Positions 8,967 to 16,712 of a stretch of 44,039 nucleotides of DNA are shown piece by piece. The notes under the pieces are model-generated. The model did no database searches and had not been told where the DNA came from. It saw only the letters and a program-made list of their open reading frames with translations. Source of the stretch: CAXXOK01 sp964640955 (GTDB lineage Bacteria > Bacillota > Clostridia > Christensenellales > Aristaeellaceae); assembly GCA_964640955.1 (NCBI GenBank), contig CAZXJI010000024.1:1-44039 (forward strand). The letters run 5' to 3'. Numbering within the stretch: the stretch's first letter is position 1; the number at the start of each line of letters is the position of its first letter. A program made the position numbers and the translations under genes.

Positions 8967-8978
8967 ATATCATCGGGC

Positions 8979-9563
8979 TTACGCGCCCGGCTTCGTTTCA
9001 GCGGCCGTCAGGAAGGCCGTGCAGGCCGCCGCGTTGCTCGAGTCCTCCTTCAGCTGCATCACAGCCCAGGGCTTCAGCGTCGCCAACTGCGGCTTCTTGA
9101 ACACCCCGTTGAGGATCACCTCGCAGACGGAGGCGCTGTCGGTCTTCGTGGTGAAGTTGTCGAACTTGATGCCGGTCAGCTCGAACACGCGGTAGTTGAA
9201 GTAAAACGGAAGCTTGCTCAGCGTGTCGGCCACCCAGCGCAGGGCGAAGGCTTTTCCGGTGATGCCGAAGTTGCCTTCGAACGTCTCGTTCTCTGCGTCG
9301 TACACGCCGAGGCCGAGGGTCTCCAGCTGCGCCAGGGGCACCTCCGCCACGCGGATCTCCACGTCCTCGCCGGACACGTCCCGGATCTGGCCGTAGAGTT
9401 CGTCGTCGTAGTACACGTCCTTCTTGCTTTCCTTGACGGTGCGGCTCATCTGCCCGGCATACTGCAGCGCGGCGCCCGCGCCGGTCACGTAGCTGGTCAG
9501 GGTATCGGTGGTCACCGGCGCAAGCGCCAGGCCCCGAAAGCCGGTAATCGCACGTTTGGGCAT
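8979..9563 (-). CDS. Major tail protein (phi13-type family)
   Basis: The 194-residue protein begins MPKRAITGFRGLALAPVT and carries the KESKKDVYYDDE and LGLGVYDAENETFEG segments typical of phi13-family major tail tube proteins. It polymerises into the tail tube in family members. Size is normal. The gene sits between the tail-completion genes and the chaperone pair, the canonical place, and is followed by a strong stem-loop. Confidence 0.85.
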   Translation of the reverse strand: MPKRAITGFRGLALAPVTTDTLTSYVTGAGAALQYAGQMSRTVKESKKDVYYDDELYGQIRDVSGEDVEIRVAEVPLAQLETLGLGVYDAENETFEGNFGITGKAFALRWVADTLSKLPFYFNYRVFELTGIKFDNFTTKTDSASVCEVILNGVFKKPQLATLKPWAVMQLKEDSSNAAACTAFLTAAETKPGA

Positions 9564-9590
9564 CGTATCATCCTTTCCGAGGCCATTGCC

Positions 9591-9932
9591 TCAGGCGATT
9601 TTCTTGTACCTCGTCGAAAGCTGGCACGTCTCCGCGCCGAACGCTTCCGCCGAGAAGTCCTTCAGGTATCCGAGGGTCGTCATCACACCGTGCACGTCGG
9701 CAGCCACAGCGTCGCACTCGGGTGGTGTGGCGCAGAAGATGCGCACGTAATAAACCAGCTCCGTCAGGTATTCGGCGTCGTCGCGGTATGCCGCCGGGGT
9801 GCCGGACGCCAGCGCGACCGCCACGCACGGAAGCGCCGCTCCATCCGTCGGCCAGCCGCGCGTGACCCTCGCCACGGAATCCAGCCCGCCCAGCGCGGCC
9901 GCGATCCTCTCCGCCTCGTTGACCAGCGCCAT
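9591..9932 (-). CDS. Tail completion / tail terminator-type protein, 113 aa
   Basis: A small mixed alpha/beta protein starting MALVNEAERIAAALGGL. Its place immediately after an HK97 gp10-like gene and before the major tail protein is that of the tail terminator or tail completion protein, which caps the tail tube and joins it to the neck. I see no motif that fixes the family; the name follows position and size. Four bases separate it from the upstream gp10-like gene, so the two are probably co-translated. Confidence 0.65.
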   Translation of the reverse strand: MALVNEAERIAAALGGLDSVARVTRGWPTDGAALPCVAVALASGTPAAYRDDAEYLTELVYYVRIFCATPPECDAVAADVHGVMTTLGYLKDFSAEAFGAETCQLSTRYKKIA

Positions 9933-9936
9933 CGCG

Positions 9937-10410
9937 TCACCCTCCCTTCAGCCGGGCGCGAATCGCTTCCCGGATCGCGTTGAGCAGCGGCACGCGGTTC
10001 GCCTTGAACGCCGGATACAGGAACGGCCGCGCCGGCTGGCCGTTGGTATGATGGAATCCCTTTTCGTCGTGGTACACCCATCCGTCGGGGCGATAGGTCA
10101 CCCGGGTGAGCGCGTCGGGCGCGATGCCCGCGTGGGCGGCCTCGCCTTTGGGCCCGGTGCCCATTTCGACGAACCCCGCGTATTCCATCGGCGAGTACAG
10201 CTTCGCGCGGAGCGCTCCGTCCTGCATCCCCACTTCTGTCTGGATGCTCCCGCGCAGGGCGCCGGTGTCCACGGGGCAGTTGGCGACCGCGTCCGCCTTC
10301 ATCTGCTGCATGGCGCTCTCCGTGCCTTGTTTCGCCGCGTCCAGCAGTCCCGGGTTCAGGTTTCGCAGGCGATCCGTCAGTTCATCGGCTCCGTCTATGG
10401 ATATCGGCAT
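9937..10410 (-). CDS. HK97 gp10-like neck/tail component
   Basis: The 157-residue product has the hallmark NCPVDTGALRGSI motif (about 59-71), a YSPMEYAGFVEMGTG segment (about 92-106) and a PARPFLYPAF segment (about 130-139), the classic sequence of the HK97-gp10 family of head-tail joining proteins. It is one base downstream of 10412-10783 and shortly upstream of 9591-9932, giving the usual connector cluster. Confidence 0.9.
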   Translation of the reverse strand: MPISIDGADELTDRLRNLNPGLLDAAKQGTESAMQQMKADAVANCPVDTGALRGSIQTEVGMQDGALRAKLYSPMEYAGFVEMGTGPKGEAAHAGIAPDALTRVTYRPDGWVYHDEKGFHHTNGQPARPFLYPAFKANRVPLLNAIREAIRARLKGG

Positions 10411-10411
10411 G

Positions 10412-10783
10412 CTATGCGCCTCGTTTCTCCGGCGGGATGCAGGTCAGTACGGCGTTCCAGTGCCCGCCGCCCGCGGAACGCCACTTCGCCGGCATGTCCT
10501 CGATGCGGTAGTCGCACGGCGCGTCCGCGGCGGCCTCCACGCATACGCCCATGCCGACGATGAGCGTTTCGTCCCCGTCGTACAAAAGGCGCAGCTTCTG
10601 GCTCATCGCCTGCCCGTAGACCGTGGCGGCCGTATGGCCGCTCAGCGGCTGGATGACCGCGTCGATCACCACGGCTTTTTCGTTGTCGAACCGATAGAGT
10701 GCGGCGGCGGGTTCGTAGCGGCTTTCGGCCGGTTTCGGCGGTTTGACGGTCACGGTGCGTTTGTTTTTTTGCATCAGCCGCAC
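10412..10783 (-). CDS. Head closure / head-tail adaptor protein, 123 aa
   Basis: A small beta-rich protein (RYEPAAALYRF, then VIDAVIQPLSGHTAATVYG) located between the gp6-like connector and the gp10-like protein, where SPP1 gp16-like head closure proteins normally sit. The start is GTG at 10783 with a GGTGGGG stretch upstream; an ATG three codons later is an alternative. The family is inferred from gene order more than from sequence. Confidence 0.65.
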   Translation of the reverse strand: MRLMQKNKRTVTVKPPKPAESRYEPAAALYRFDNEKAVVIDAVIQPLSGHTAATVYGQAMSQKLRLLYDGDETLIVGMGVCVEAAADAPCDYRIEDMPAKWRSAGGGHWNAVLTCIPPEKRGA

Positions 10784-10786
10784 GGT

Positions 10787-11098
10787 TTACCCCACCTTTG
10801 CCGTCCGGAGGCGGTCCAGCCGCGCTTTCAGCAGCGGCGGCAGGCCTCCGTACATCGTTGCGCTTACGCCGCCTTCGCTGTGCGCGCTTTCACCCTCCGC
10901 GCCCAGCCGGTTGTAGGCCACGGACGCAAGCTCGGTCACAGCCCCGTCCTCCGACGCGGGCAGGTCACGGAGGCCCGTATACGAAAGCGCGAACGTCTGC
11001 GCATCCTCGATCAGATCCATAAGCAGCGCGTCCTTCGCGGTGCCGGTTATCCCCAGGCGCCGCTTCAGCTTCGGCAGGAGGCCGGCCGCCGGGGTCAT
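10787..11098 (-). CDS. gp6-like head-tail connector protein
   Basis: The 103-residue helical protein contains LKRRLGITGTAKDALLMDLIEDA and a YTGLRDLPASEDGAVTELA segment, the usual pattern of phage gp6-like/DNA-packaging connector proteins, which dock under the portal ring. Its ATG overlaps the TGA of the small upstream gene by four bases (ATGA), showing translational coupling. Confidence 0.85.
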   Translation of the reverse strand: MTPAAGLLPKLKRRLGITGTAKDALLMDLIEDAQTFALSYTGLRDLPASEDGAVTELASVAYNRLGAEGESAHSEGGVSATMYGGLPPLLKARLDRLRTAKVG

Positions 11099-11190
11099 TT
11101 CGCGTTACCTTCTTTCGGCTCCGCCGCCTTGGTTCCCGGTTTCGCCGGCTCCTTCTTTTTGGGGAAGGTCAGCCCGATCGTTTTACCCAT
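11095..11190 (-). CDS. Short basic head-module peptide, 31 aa
   Basis: ATG at 11190 is preceded by AAAGGAG and opens a 31-codon frame, MGKTIGLTFPKKKEP then an Ala/Pro/Lys-rich tail, ending in a TGA that overlaps the next gene's ATG. The ribosome site and exact ATGA coupling support a real gene. Similar Lys/Pro-rich mini-proteins occur between capsid and connector genes of other clostridial prophages, but I know of no assigned function. Confidence 0.7.
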   Translation of the reverse strand: MGKTIGLTFPKKKEPAKPGTKAAEPKEGNAK

Positions 11191-11209
11191 GCGAATGCTC
11201 CTTTCATGA

Positions 11210-11239
11210 GGAGGGCGGCGCTTTCAAACGCCGCCCTCC
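11210..11239 (-). terminator. Perfect 11-bp stem-loop after the major capsid gene
   Basis: GGAGGGCGGCG pairs with CGCCGCCCTCC around an 8-base loop, 22 bases after the capsid stop. No T run follows in the direction of transcription. It has the same design as the stem-loop after the major tail protein gene, and may lower read-through or stabilise the capsid message. Confidence 0.55.
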
Positions 11240-11260
11240 GGAATCGTATCCCGGCCGGTC

Positions 11261-12151
11261 TTATGCGGCCGCGTAGTGCAGGTACACGCCGGCGACCTTG
11301 TTCTCGTACACGTCGGCGATGCCCACGTTGCGGTAGCCGAACTTCCAGCCGTCGGCGCTCTGGTTCTGTTCCGGGGTAATCACCTTCGGGGCGAGGTGCT
11401 TGGGGAACTGGATCAGGGCGTCCTTGTGCAGGATCAGGAAGTTGATGTCCTTCGCGGCTTCCGCCTTCACGAAGCCGCCCGCCTCCTCGCCGGCGGTCGT
11501 GCCGTCCTTCTGGGTGATCGCGGTGTAGAACCGGGTCTGCGGTACCAGCTGGCGCGCCGGGTCGAACACGAAGCGGGCCAGAACCTCGCGGCTCTTGGTG
11601 GTGTCCAGGTCCTGCACCAGCCCGTACAGGGTGGGCGTGATGTACAGGTACCGGTTTTCGTAGGGCACCTCGTCCTCGTCCATTTTGCTCGTCGCCGCGC
11701 GCAGCGCCGCGATCACCGCCGCGCCGTCCGCCAGCGCCGCGCCGGCGGCCACCTGGCTGATGCCGCTGGTGCCCGCGTAGGTCGCAAACCGGAAGGCGTC
11801 CAGTTCGGGGTTAACCCTCGTGCGGATAAACTCGCCCGCCAGGCGCCCGAAGGCCATGCCGGCGGTGTCGATGTTGTCCATGCTGTCGACGTTGAACATG
11901 CGGCCGCGGTCAAAGTTGCACTTGACCGTTTCGTTGGTCATCGTCACGTCGCCGGAAACGTACCCGCTGTTGCGGCTGTAGTCCGCAAGGCCCTGCACGC
12001 TGAGCTTGGGAATCACGAGCTCGTCGGCGTTGGCGCCCGCCTGCACGAGGTCAGGGTTGCCGTCCAGCATGCTGGTCAGGCTGTTCTGCTTGTAGACCAG
12101 GTCGAGGGTGTTGGTGATGTACTGCTTGAAAAGCGCAATCGAATTCGCCAT
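11261..12151 (-). CDS. Major capsid protein
   Basis: The 296-residue protein starts MANSIALFKQYITNTLD and includes NSLTSMLDGNPDLV, IPKLSVQGLADYSRNSGY, a RVNPELDAFRFATYAGT helix and the closing NVGIADVYENKVAGVYLHY. This is an HK97-fold capsid protein of the type found next to DUF4355/GP20-type scaffolds. Size fits a capsid subunit without a protease-processed prodomain. It is preceded by a scaffold gene and followed by a strong stem-loop. Confidence 0.9.
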   Translation of the reverse strand: MANSIALFKQYITNTLDLVYKQNSLTSMLDGNPDLVQAGANADELVIPKLSVQGLADYSRNSGYVSGDVTMTNETVKCNFDRGRMFNVDSMDNIDTAGMAFGRLAGEFIRTRVNPELDAFRFATYAGTSGISQVAAGAALADGAAVIAALRAATSKMDEDEVPYENRYLYITPTLYGLVQDLDTTKSREVLARFVFDPARQLVPQTRFYTAITQKDGTTAGEEAGGFVKAEAAKDINFLILHKDALIQFPKHLAPKVITPEQNQSADGWKFGYRNVGIADVYENKVAGVYLHYAAA

Positions 12152-12185
12152 ATCATCGTCCCTTTCCGCGGCTCACAGGCCGCGC

Positions 12186-12794
12186 TTACTTCTTTTCGGG
12201 CCGTACGCCGGCCGCCGCGTTCAGCTGCTCCTGCAGCCCGATCTGCGTGCCTGTGCCGGCGGCGGGCGTTTCGCCCTTCATGCGCTGCTCCACGCCTTTT
12301 TGCACCGCCGCGCGGAACACCTTTTCCACGCTGTCGATCGACGCGCCGCACTTGTCGGCGTCACCGTAATCGAGCACGTCGGCCAGCTCGGCGGGCAGGC
12401 TTCTCTCCCCCAGCGTCTGCAGGGCGGTCGCCCGAAGCTCCCGGCGGTTGATCTCCGCTTCCCGTGCGGCAAGCTTGGTTTCGCGCTCCTGCCGGTCGTG
12501 CTCGGCGCGTTGTTCGGCGGTCATGGTCGCCAGCCGCTCGGCTTCCGTCCGGGCGGTCTCCACCGCCTTGTCGGCGCGGGTGCGTTCCCGGGCGATGGTC
12601 TTGCGGATGATCTCGTCCACATCGGCCTGCGTGAAAGCTTTGCCGGCTTCCCGCCCCGCGGGCGGCTCCGCTTCCACACCGGCCGCCGCACCAGCCGCAG
12701 GCTGTCCGTCCGCCGCGGGCCCTTCGGGCGCGCCGCCATCTCCGTTCGCCGCGCGCCGCAGTTGCAGGGCGCGCAGGTAACACAGGTTATTCAT
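12186..12794 (-). CDS. Capsid scaffolding protein (DUF4355/GP20-like)
   Basis: The 202-residue product has a low-complexity Ala/Gly/Pro/Glu N-terminal third (about 15-55) and then a long highly charged helix (FTQADVDEIIRKTIARERTRA to about residue 135). The C-terminal part contains LPAELADVLDYGDAD. This is the standard layout of GP20/DUF4355 scaffolding proteins that guide procapsid assembly. It lies directly upstream of the major capsid gene. No protease is seen nearby. Confidence 0.85.
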   Translation of the reverse strand: MNNLCYLRALQLRRAANGDGGAPEGPAADGQPAAGAAAGVEAEPPAGREAGKAFTQADVDEIIRKTIARERTRADKAVETARTEAERLATMTAEQRAEHDRQERETKLAAREAEINRRELRATALQTLGERSLPAELADVLDYGDADKCGASIDSVEKVFRAAVQKGVEQRMKGETPAAGTGTQIGLQEQLNAAAGVRPEKK

Positions 12795-12862
12795 GTCGTA
12801 TCCCTCCCGTTTTACGCCCGTCGGCTATTCTCCCGCGTTACCCGGCGGGTCGGGGTATGCAA

Positions 12863-12892
12863 AAGCGGCCGCCCCGCATGGGGTAGCCGCTT
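12863..12892 (-). terminator. Hairpin with T run after the HD hydrolase gene
   Basis: In the direction of transcription an AAGCGGC arm, an inner CCCC-ATGC-GGGG stem and a GCCGCTT arm are followed by TT and then GC. It lies 22 bases after the hydrolase stop, between that gene and the scaffold. Probably a partial terminator. It sets off the MuF-toxin block from the scaffold/capsid genes. Confidence 0.55.
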
Positions 12893-12913
12893 GATGCCTG
12901 TTCCGTTATGCCG

Positions 12914-13339
12914 TTAGGTTAACAGATAAACCATTGCTTGCCGGTATTTCTCAAGCCTGGCCTCATCCGCCTCGGTGAGAGGCTTTTTCAACCGGTTTGC
13001 GTCCATATTGTGCTTCAAATCCGCAAGCTTCACAACACGGGCCAGATCGTTGCACTTCACCCGTTCCAGATATTGCCGATACGGAGCGCCCTTTGTTTTC
13101 GTCAGCGTTCGCACCGCTTCAATCACTTCCGCAGGGAAACCGGCCTGCTCCAGCTGTGCCAGCGTAACCGGCGTATCCTCAAGCACGTCGTGCAGCAACG
13201 CGACCGTCTTGGCGATATCGCCGTCCACCTGGGCGGCCACCGCCAACGGATGCTCGATGTATGGCACGCCGCCCTTGTCGACCTGCCCCGCATGAGCCGT
13301 TTTCGCCAGTTTCAACGCCCTGCCCGCAAGTGTCGTCAT
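12914..13339 (-). CDS. Small alarmone hydrolase (SpoT/MESH1-type HD domain), putative immunity protein
   Basis: The 141-residue protein is a stand-alone HD hydrolase of the RelA/SpoT family. It shows HAGQ (16-19), PYIEHPLAVA (26-35), LLHDVLEDT (48-56) and KLADLKHNMD (104-113). The four metal ligands of SpoT and MESH1 enzymes correspond to H30, H50, D51 and D107, and the E54-D55 pair is present, so activity is expected. Members remove the 3'-pyrophosphate from (p)ppGpp or related products. No synthetase domain is attached. Its ATG overlaps the TGA of 13336-13701 by four bases. Lying two genes after a MuF protein with a synthetase-type toxin domain, it is best read as the antidote. Family certain; immunity role inferred. 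Confidence 0.85.
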   Translation of the reverse strand: MTTLAGRALKLAKTAHAGQVDKGGVPYIEHPLAVAAQVDGDIAKTVALLHDVLEDTPVTLAQLEQAGFPAEVIEAVRTLTKTKGAPYRQYLERVKCNDLARVVKLADLKHNMDANRLKKPLTEADEARLEKYRQAMVYLLT

Positions 13340-13701
13340 TTCGATAGCGCGACTTTCCTCGCGCTGCGTGCTGCTCTGGTCCTTTTTCTACGTGCAGATG
13401 CCGATTTGCGCTTGGTTCTACGGAAAATTACGATCGGTTTGCCGTCGACCATCCCATATACGCTACCGTCTTTTTTAATGACGCCCGCCGAATTATCTTC
13501 ATCGCCCGCAATCATTTTTTCCGCGGCGTCTTCGCTGATCTCCTCGTACTGGTCGTACAGGTCGCTCTCGTCGTTAAAGTAGAGCAACAGCAAACCGCTG
13601 GGTTTCCATCCCTTCTCCGGGATGTATTGCTCATGCCGTGCTTTATCCGTGCGCATGAGCGTCCCTTGGTTTTTCGCATCTGTCAGTCGATAGTACTTCA
13701 T
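13336..13701 (-). CDS. 121-aa protein between toxin-tailed MuF and alarmone hydrolase
   Basis: I do not recognise the family. The N-terminal part (MKYYRLTDAKNQGTLMRTD) is a compact mixed domain. Residues about 48-66 are acidic (NDESDLYDQYEEISEDAAE). The last 30 residues are strongly basic (RRTKRKSASARRKRTRAA, then RSARK), which could bind nucleic acid or the acidic partner. Start and stop both overlap neighbours by ATGA: it is translated right after the MuF-toxin gene and right before the hydrolase. That placement suggests a second immunity protein or an adaptor. Confidence 0.7.
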   Translation of the reverse strand: MKYYRLTDAKNQGTLMRTDKARHEQYIPEKGWKPSGLLLLYFNDESDLYDQYEEISEDAAEKMIAGDEDNSAGVIKKDGSVYGMVDGKPIVIFRRTKRKSASARRKRTRAARSARKVALSK

Positions 13702-15251
13702 GACTTCTTCACCTCTGCAATGCCCTCGGGTGTATCGATCTGCTCAGCGTACTCCCACATCGCCGCGGATATTTCCAGCGCTTCCGGCGAAGTAGGGTCA
13801 TCGACGAGACGCAGTTGCTCATACAGAGCGTGCATCTCCCCGGACTTGATAGCGTAACTCTGGGGTGTGTGGTATTGAACTTCAAATCGGATGCCATCCG
13901 GCGTTATCACCGTCGTGTTAATCCCTTTGTATGGCGAATCCTCTTTAAGCCAATAATTCTTCACCTCAACCGTATTATACCCCATTTTCTCAAAGGCCGC
14001 AATTGCCGCCCCCACCCGGTCGGCCAGCTCATCGCCGGATGCCGTGTAGGTGTACCGCAAAATATCCGACGCCTGGTAGTCGTAGTGCCCCCGTGCAAAC
14101 TCCGAAGCCATCTTGCGCAAATACGAGGTCTCGGTTTTGACGCGGTATTCGAATCCCGCGACCGCCATCCCAAGTTCGTCGGCGGTCTTTACCACCGCTT
14201 CCGTGACTTTGCCTTCATAGGCGATCACTTGCCTGTATTGCGCTTGTGCCTTGGCCAACTGTTCATGTGTCATTCCCGCAGGCACCTTGATTCCATCCCC
14301 CTCCACGCCTCGGGCGAAACGTGTTTGTCCCTCCTGCGCTTCGGTGAATATCGTTATGCAGCAGCGGCAGAAAGGGTGTCTGGGCGGAAGCGTTTCACCG
14401 GTCTTTGCTTCTTCGGTCGAGAAATGTTTCCCGTCCATCTCCCCGCAAAGCTTACAGGTACGCCTGTCCAGCGCGGCAACCCATACATAGTTTTTCGCGC
14501 CTGCCCGACGCAATTCCTCCAACGCAACCATGTTTTGTATACGGTTCACCTCGGTGCGCACCAGCCGCTCGGCCTGGTAATAGGCGACGTTCATCTTATC
14601 GGCGACTTCCGCGGCGATCTTCCGGGGCGACCGCCCGGAGAGAAAGCCGCTCATCACGGTGTCGTCCAGCAGCTGCTTCAGCGCGTCGGCGTTTTTCCAT
14701 ACCCGGGAGGAGTAATCGCCGCCGTTCCACGGCGTACTCATGATCTCCTCAACCGCCGACAGATTGCTTCCCGTCGTATCGACGCCGAAACCGGCGCGCA
14801 CCGCGTCCGCCCGGACATCCTGCGCAGTGTCCCCGCCGACGGCCGTCAGGGTGGCTTTCGCCTGCTTCTCGACCTCCACGCCGAGGATCGCCGCCTGCGC
14901 CTCCACGTGGGCCGCCATGGCCTCCTCCCGGCTGATGCGGTACGCGTATCCCCCGGAGGCCGCGCGCGCCTGCAGGCGCGTTTTGGCCTCTCCCGCGGGC
15001 AGCTGCGCGATCTCACCGAGCAGCCGCACGTATTCCTCCCGTTCCGCGGGTTGGGCCAGCAGCCCCTTTGCCTCGTCCTCCGTCAGGTCGTACGCCCTGG
15101 CGAAGTTCTGCCCGATGCGCTCGATCGCCTCCTGAATCTCCCGCTGCGCGCGGGCGACCGCTTTGGCGATCACGCTCATGGCGGCGTCCTCGCGCTTCTG
15201 CGCGTTCAGCACCCGCTGCACCGCCCGGCGCTCCCAGTACGTCAGCGCCAC
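13698..15251 (-). CDS. MuF (SPP1 gp7-type) minor head protein fused to a RelA/SpoT-type synthetase toxin domain
   Basis: Residues about 1-305 are a MuF/gp7 head protein: helical N-terminus, GFLSGRSPRKIAAEV (202-216), RTEVNRIQN (232-240), and the zinc-type TCKLC (265-269) with RHPFCRCC (291-298). After a linker, about 355-480 matches the RelA/SpoT nucleotidyltransferase: RVKTETSYLRK (370-380, equivalent to R-x-K-x3-S-x3-K), SDILRY with D396, YKGINTT with Y441, and FEVQYHT with E457. These correspond to the ATP-binding basic residues, the Mg-binding Asp, the guanine-stacking Tyr and the catalytic Glu of Rel enzymes. Asn445 replaces the usual His of the YQSIH motif. MuF proteins are few-copy capsid components, and toxin-tailed MuF proteins are known in temperate phages. 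Portal lies upstream; hydrolase follows two genes on. Confidence 0.88.
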   Translation of the reverse strand: MALTYWERRAVQRVLNAQKREDAAMSVIAKAVARAQREIQEAIERIGQNFARAYDLTEDEAKGLLAQPAEREEYVRLLGEIAQLPAGEAKTRLQARAASGGYAYRISREEAMAAHVEAQAAILGVEVEKQAKATLTAVGGDTAQDVRADAVRAGFGVDTTGSNLSAVEEIMSTPWNGGDYSSRVWKNADALKQLLDDTVMSGFLSGRSPRKIAAEVADKMNVAYYQAERLVRTEVNRIQNMVALEELRRAGAKNYVWVAALDRRTCKLCGEMDGKHFSTEEAKTGETLPPRHPFCRCCITIFTEAQEGQTRFARGVEGDGIKVPAGMTHEQLAKAQAQYRQVIAYEGKVTEAVVKTADELGMAVAGFEYRVKTETSYLRKMASEFARGHYDYQASDILRYTYTASGDELADRVGAAIAAFEKMGYNTVEVKNYWLKEDSPYKGINTTVITPDGIRFEVQYHTPQSYAIKSGEMHALYEQLRLVDDPTSPEALEISAAMWEYAEQIDTPEGIAEVKKS

Positions 15252-15254
15252 GCC

Positions 15255-16703
15255 TTACGCCTCCCCGCCGCTTTGCTCGGTCTGCGGAGGCTTTTCGGCG
15301 TCGAACCGTGCGAACGTAGCCTGCTGCCGCTTCATCTCGGCGTCCTTCTGCTTTTGCAGCATGGCCAGCGCGCGCTTCGGATCGTCGATCCACGGGATCA
15401 GCGACAGGAGCATTTCGTCGGGCACCTTGCCCTGGAAGTTGCTCACCACCTGCGACAGCTCCAGATTGTTGACCGGCAGCGACCGGCTGAAGGAAATCTG
15501 GATCGCCTCCACGTCGAGCATGCCCGCGCCCTTCACCTGCAGGAAGTTCGCCAGGCAGGCCAGGCGCGCGCGCAGGGCTTCCTTGAACCAGCGTTCCTTG
15601 ATCTTGGTCAGCTGCTCCAGCCCGAAGAGCTTGAACCGCATCGCCACGCCGGAGGTGTCGCCGCTGAACTTCTCGTCGGTCAGGTCGGGCACGAAGCTGA
15701 ACTTGTGCACGTCGTCGGACAGGCTCTGCCGAAGCAGCTCGTTGCCGCTCTCGGCGTCCGGCTTGGTGATGAACCCGGCGTCCGCCCCCTCCCCGGGCAG
15801 AAACAGCGTTCGGGTCTGCCGCAGCCGCTCAGACGGCGTCAGCTCCGGTTCCGCCGGCGCATCCGCGTCGGCCTCGGCATCCGTCTCGGTGGTTTCGGCC
15901 GCGGCCTCGTCGGTGCCAAGCGCGCCAACGCCCTTGAGTACCATGATCGCATCGGTGAACTGCTGCTTGTCGTTGAGCCGGTCGCTCTGCAGCGAGTCGT
16001 ACGCGTCGATCAGCGACAGCACGCGCTCAAAGTCGCCTTTCTCCCGCGCGTTGTTCCAGTATTCGATCATCGGCACCGCGCCGAAATAATGCGCGTCCCG
16101 CCTGATCTCCACGGGTGCTTCGGCGCCCGTGCGCTCCATCCGTACGCTCTCTTTGGCGGTGTAGATGATCACCAGTTCTTTGCTCTTTTTCAGGTTCCCG
16201 TCGAGCACGTCGCTGCACGCCACGCCGAACAGCGGCTTGTGGGCCACCGTATCGTCGTAGACCACGAAAGAGCGACGCGGGTCGACCTGGGCGACCATCG
16301 GGCGGGCCTGTTCGTCCGCGTAGCACAGCTCCACGCCCTTGCCGTACACCGCCGCGTCGACCGCCAGCTCCGCGTCCACGCTGGCCGTGTCGGACCGTTC
16401 CAGCGCGTCCTTCAGCCGCTCGAAAGTCTCCGTCTTTTCGTCCAGCGTGTACTTGACAGGCTCCCCCACCAGGTACCCGCTGGTCATGGCGACGATGTAT
16501 CCCGGAAAGTCGTGCGCCAGCCTGTTGTTGGGCAGGTACTTGAGCCGGAGGCGGCCGTCTATCCGGTGCTGGCCGTCGTAGACGTCAAACAGCCGGTTCA
16601 GCCGCTCCGCGCAAAGGTCCTCCTGCTTTTTCAGCAGCGCCAGCAGCAGCGTCGGGCCCGGCGTGCCGTCGGCACGCAGCAGTTTTTCGCTGATTGTAAA
16701 CAC
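15255..16703 (-). CDS. Portal protein (SPP1 gp6-type)
   Basis: The 482-residue protein contains LNRLFDVYDGQH, LPNNRLAHDFPGYIV and TSGYLVGEPVKYT segments, then a YGKGVELCYAD motif and a helical stem with DVEAIQISFSRSLPVN near the C-terminus, all typical of SPP1-family portals. It forms the dodecameric DNA gateway at one capsid vertex and docks the terminase. Its start is 9 bases after the large terminase stop, and its stop lies just before the MuF gene. Confidence 0.92.
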   Translation of the reverse strand: MFTISEKLLRADGTPGPTLLLALLKKQEDLCAERLNRLFDVYDGQHRIDGRLRLKYLPNNRLAHDFPGYIVAMTSGYLVGEPVKYTLDEKTETFERLKDALERSDTASVDAELAVDAAVYGKGVELCYADEQARPMVAQVDPRRSFVVYDDTVAHKPLFGVACSDVLDGNLKKSKELVIIYTAKESVRMERTGAEAPVEIRRDAHYFGAVPMIEYWNNAREKGDFERVLSLIDAYDSLQSDRLNDKQQFTDAIMVLKGVGALGTDEAAAETTETDAEADADAPAEPELTPSERLRQTRTLFLPGEGADAGFITKPDAESGNELLRQSLSDDVHKFSFVPDLTDEKFSGDTSGVAMRFKLFGLEQLTKIKERWFKEALRARLACLANFLQVKGAGMLDVEAIQISFSRSLPVNNLELSQVVSNFQGKVPDEMLLSLIPWIDDPKRALAMLQKQKDAEMKRQQATFARFDAEKPPQTEQSGGEA

Positions 16704-16712
16704 AGTCGCTCC

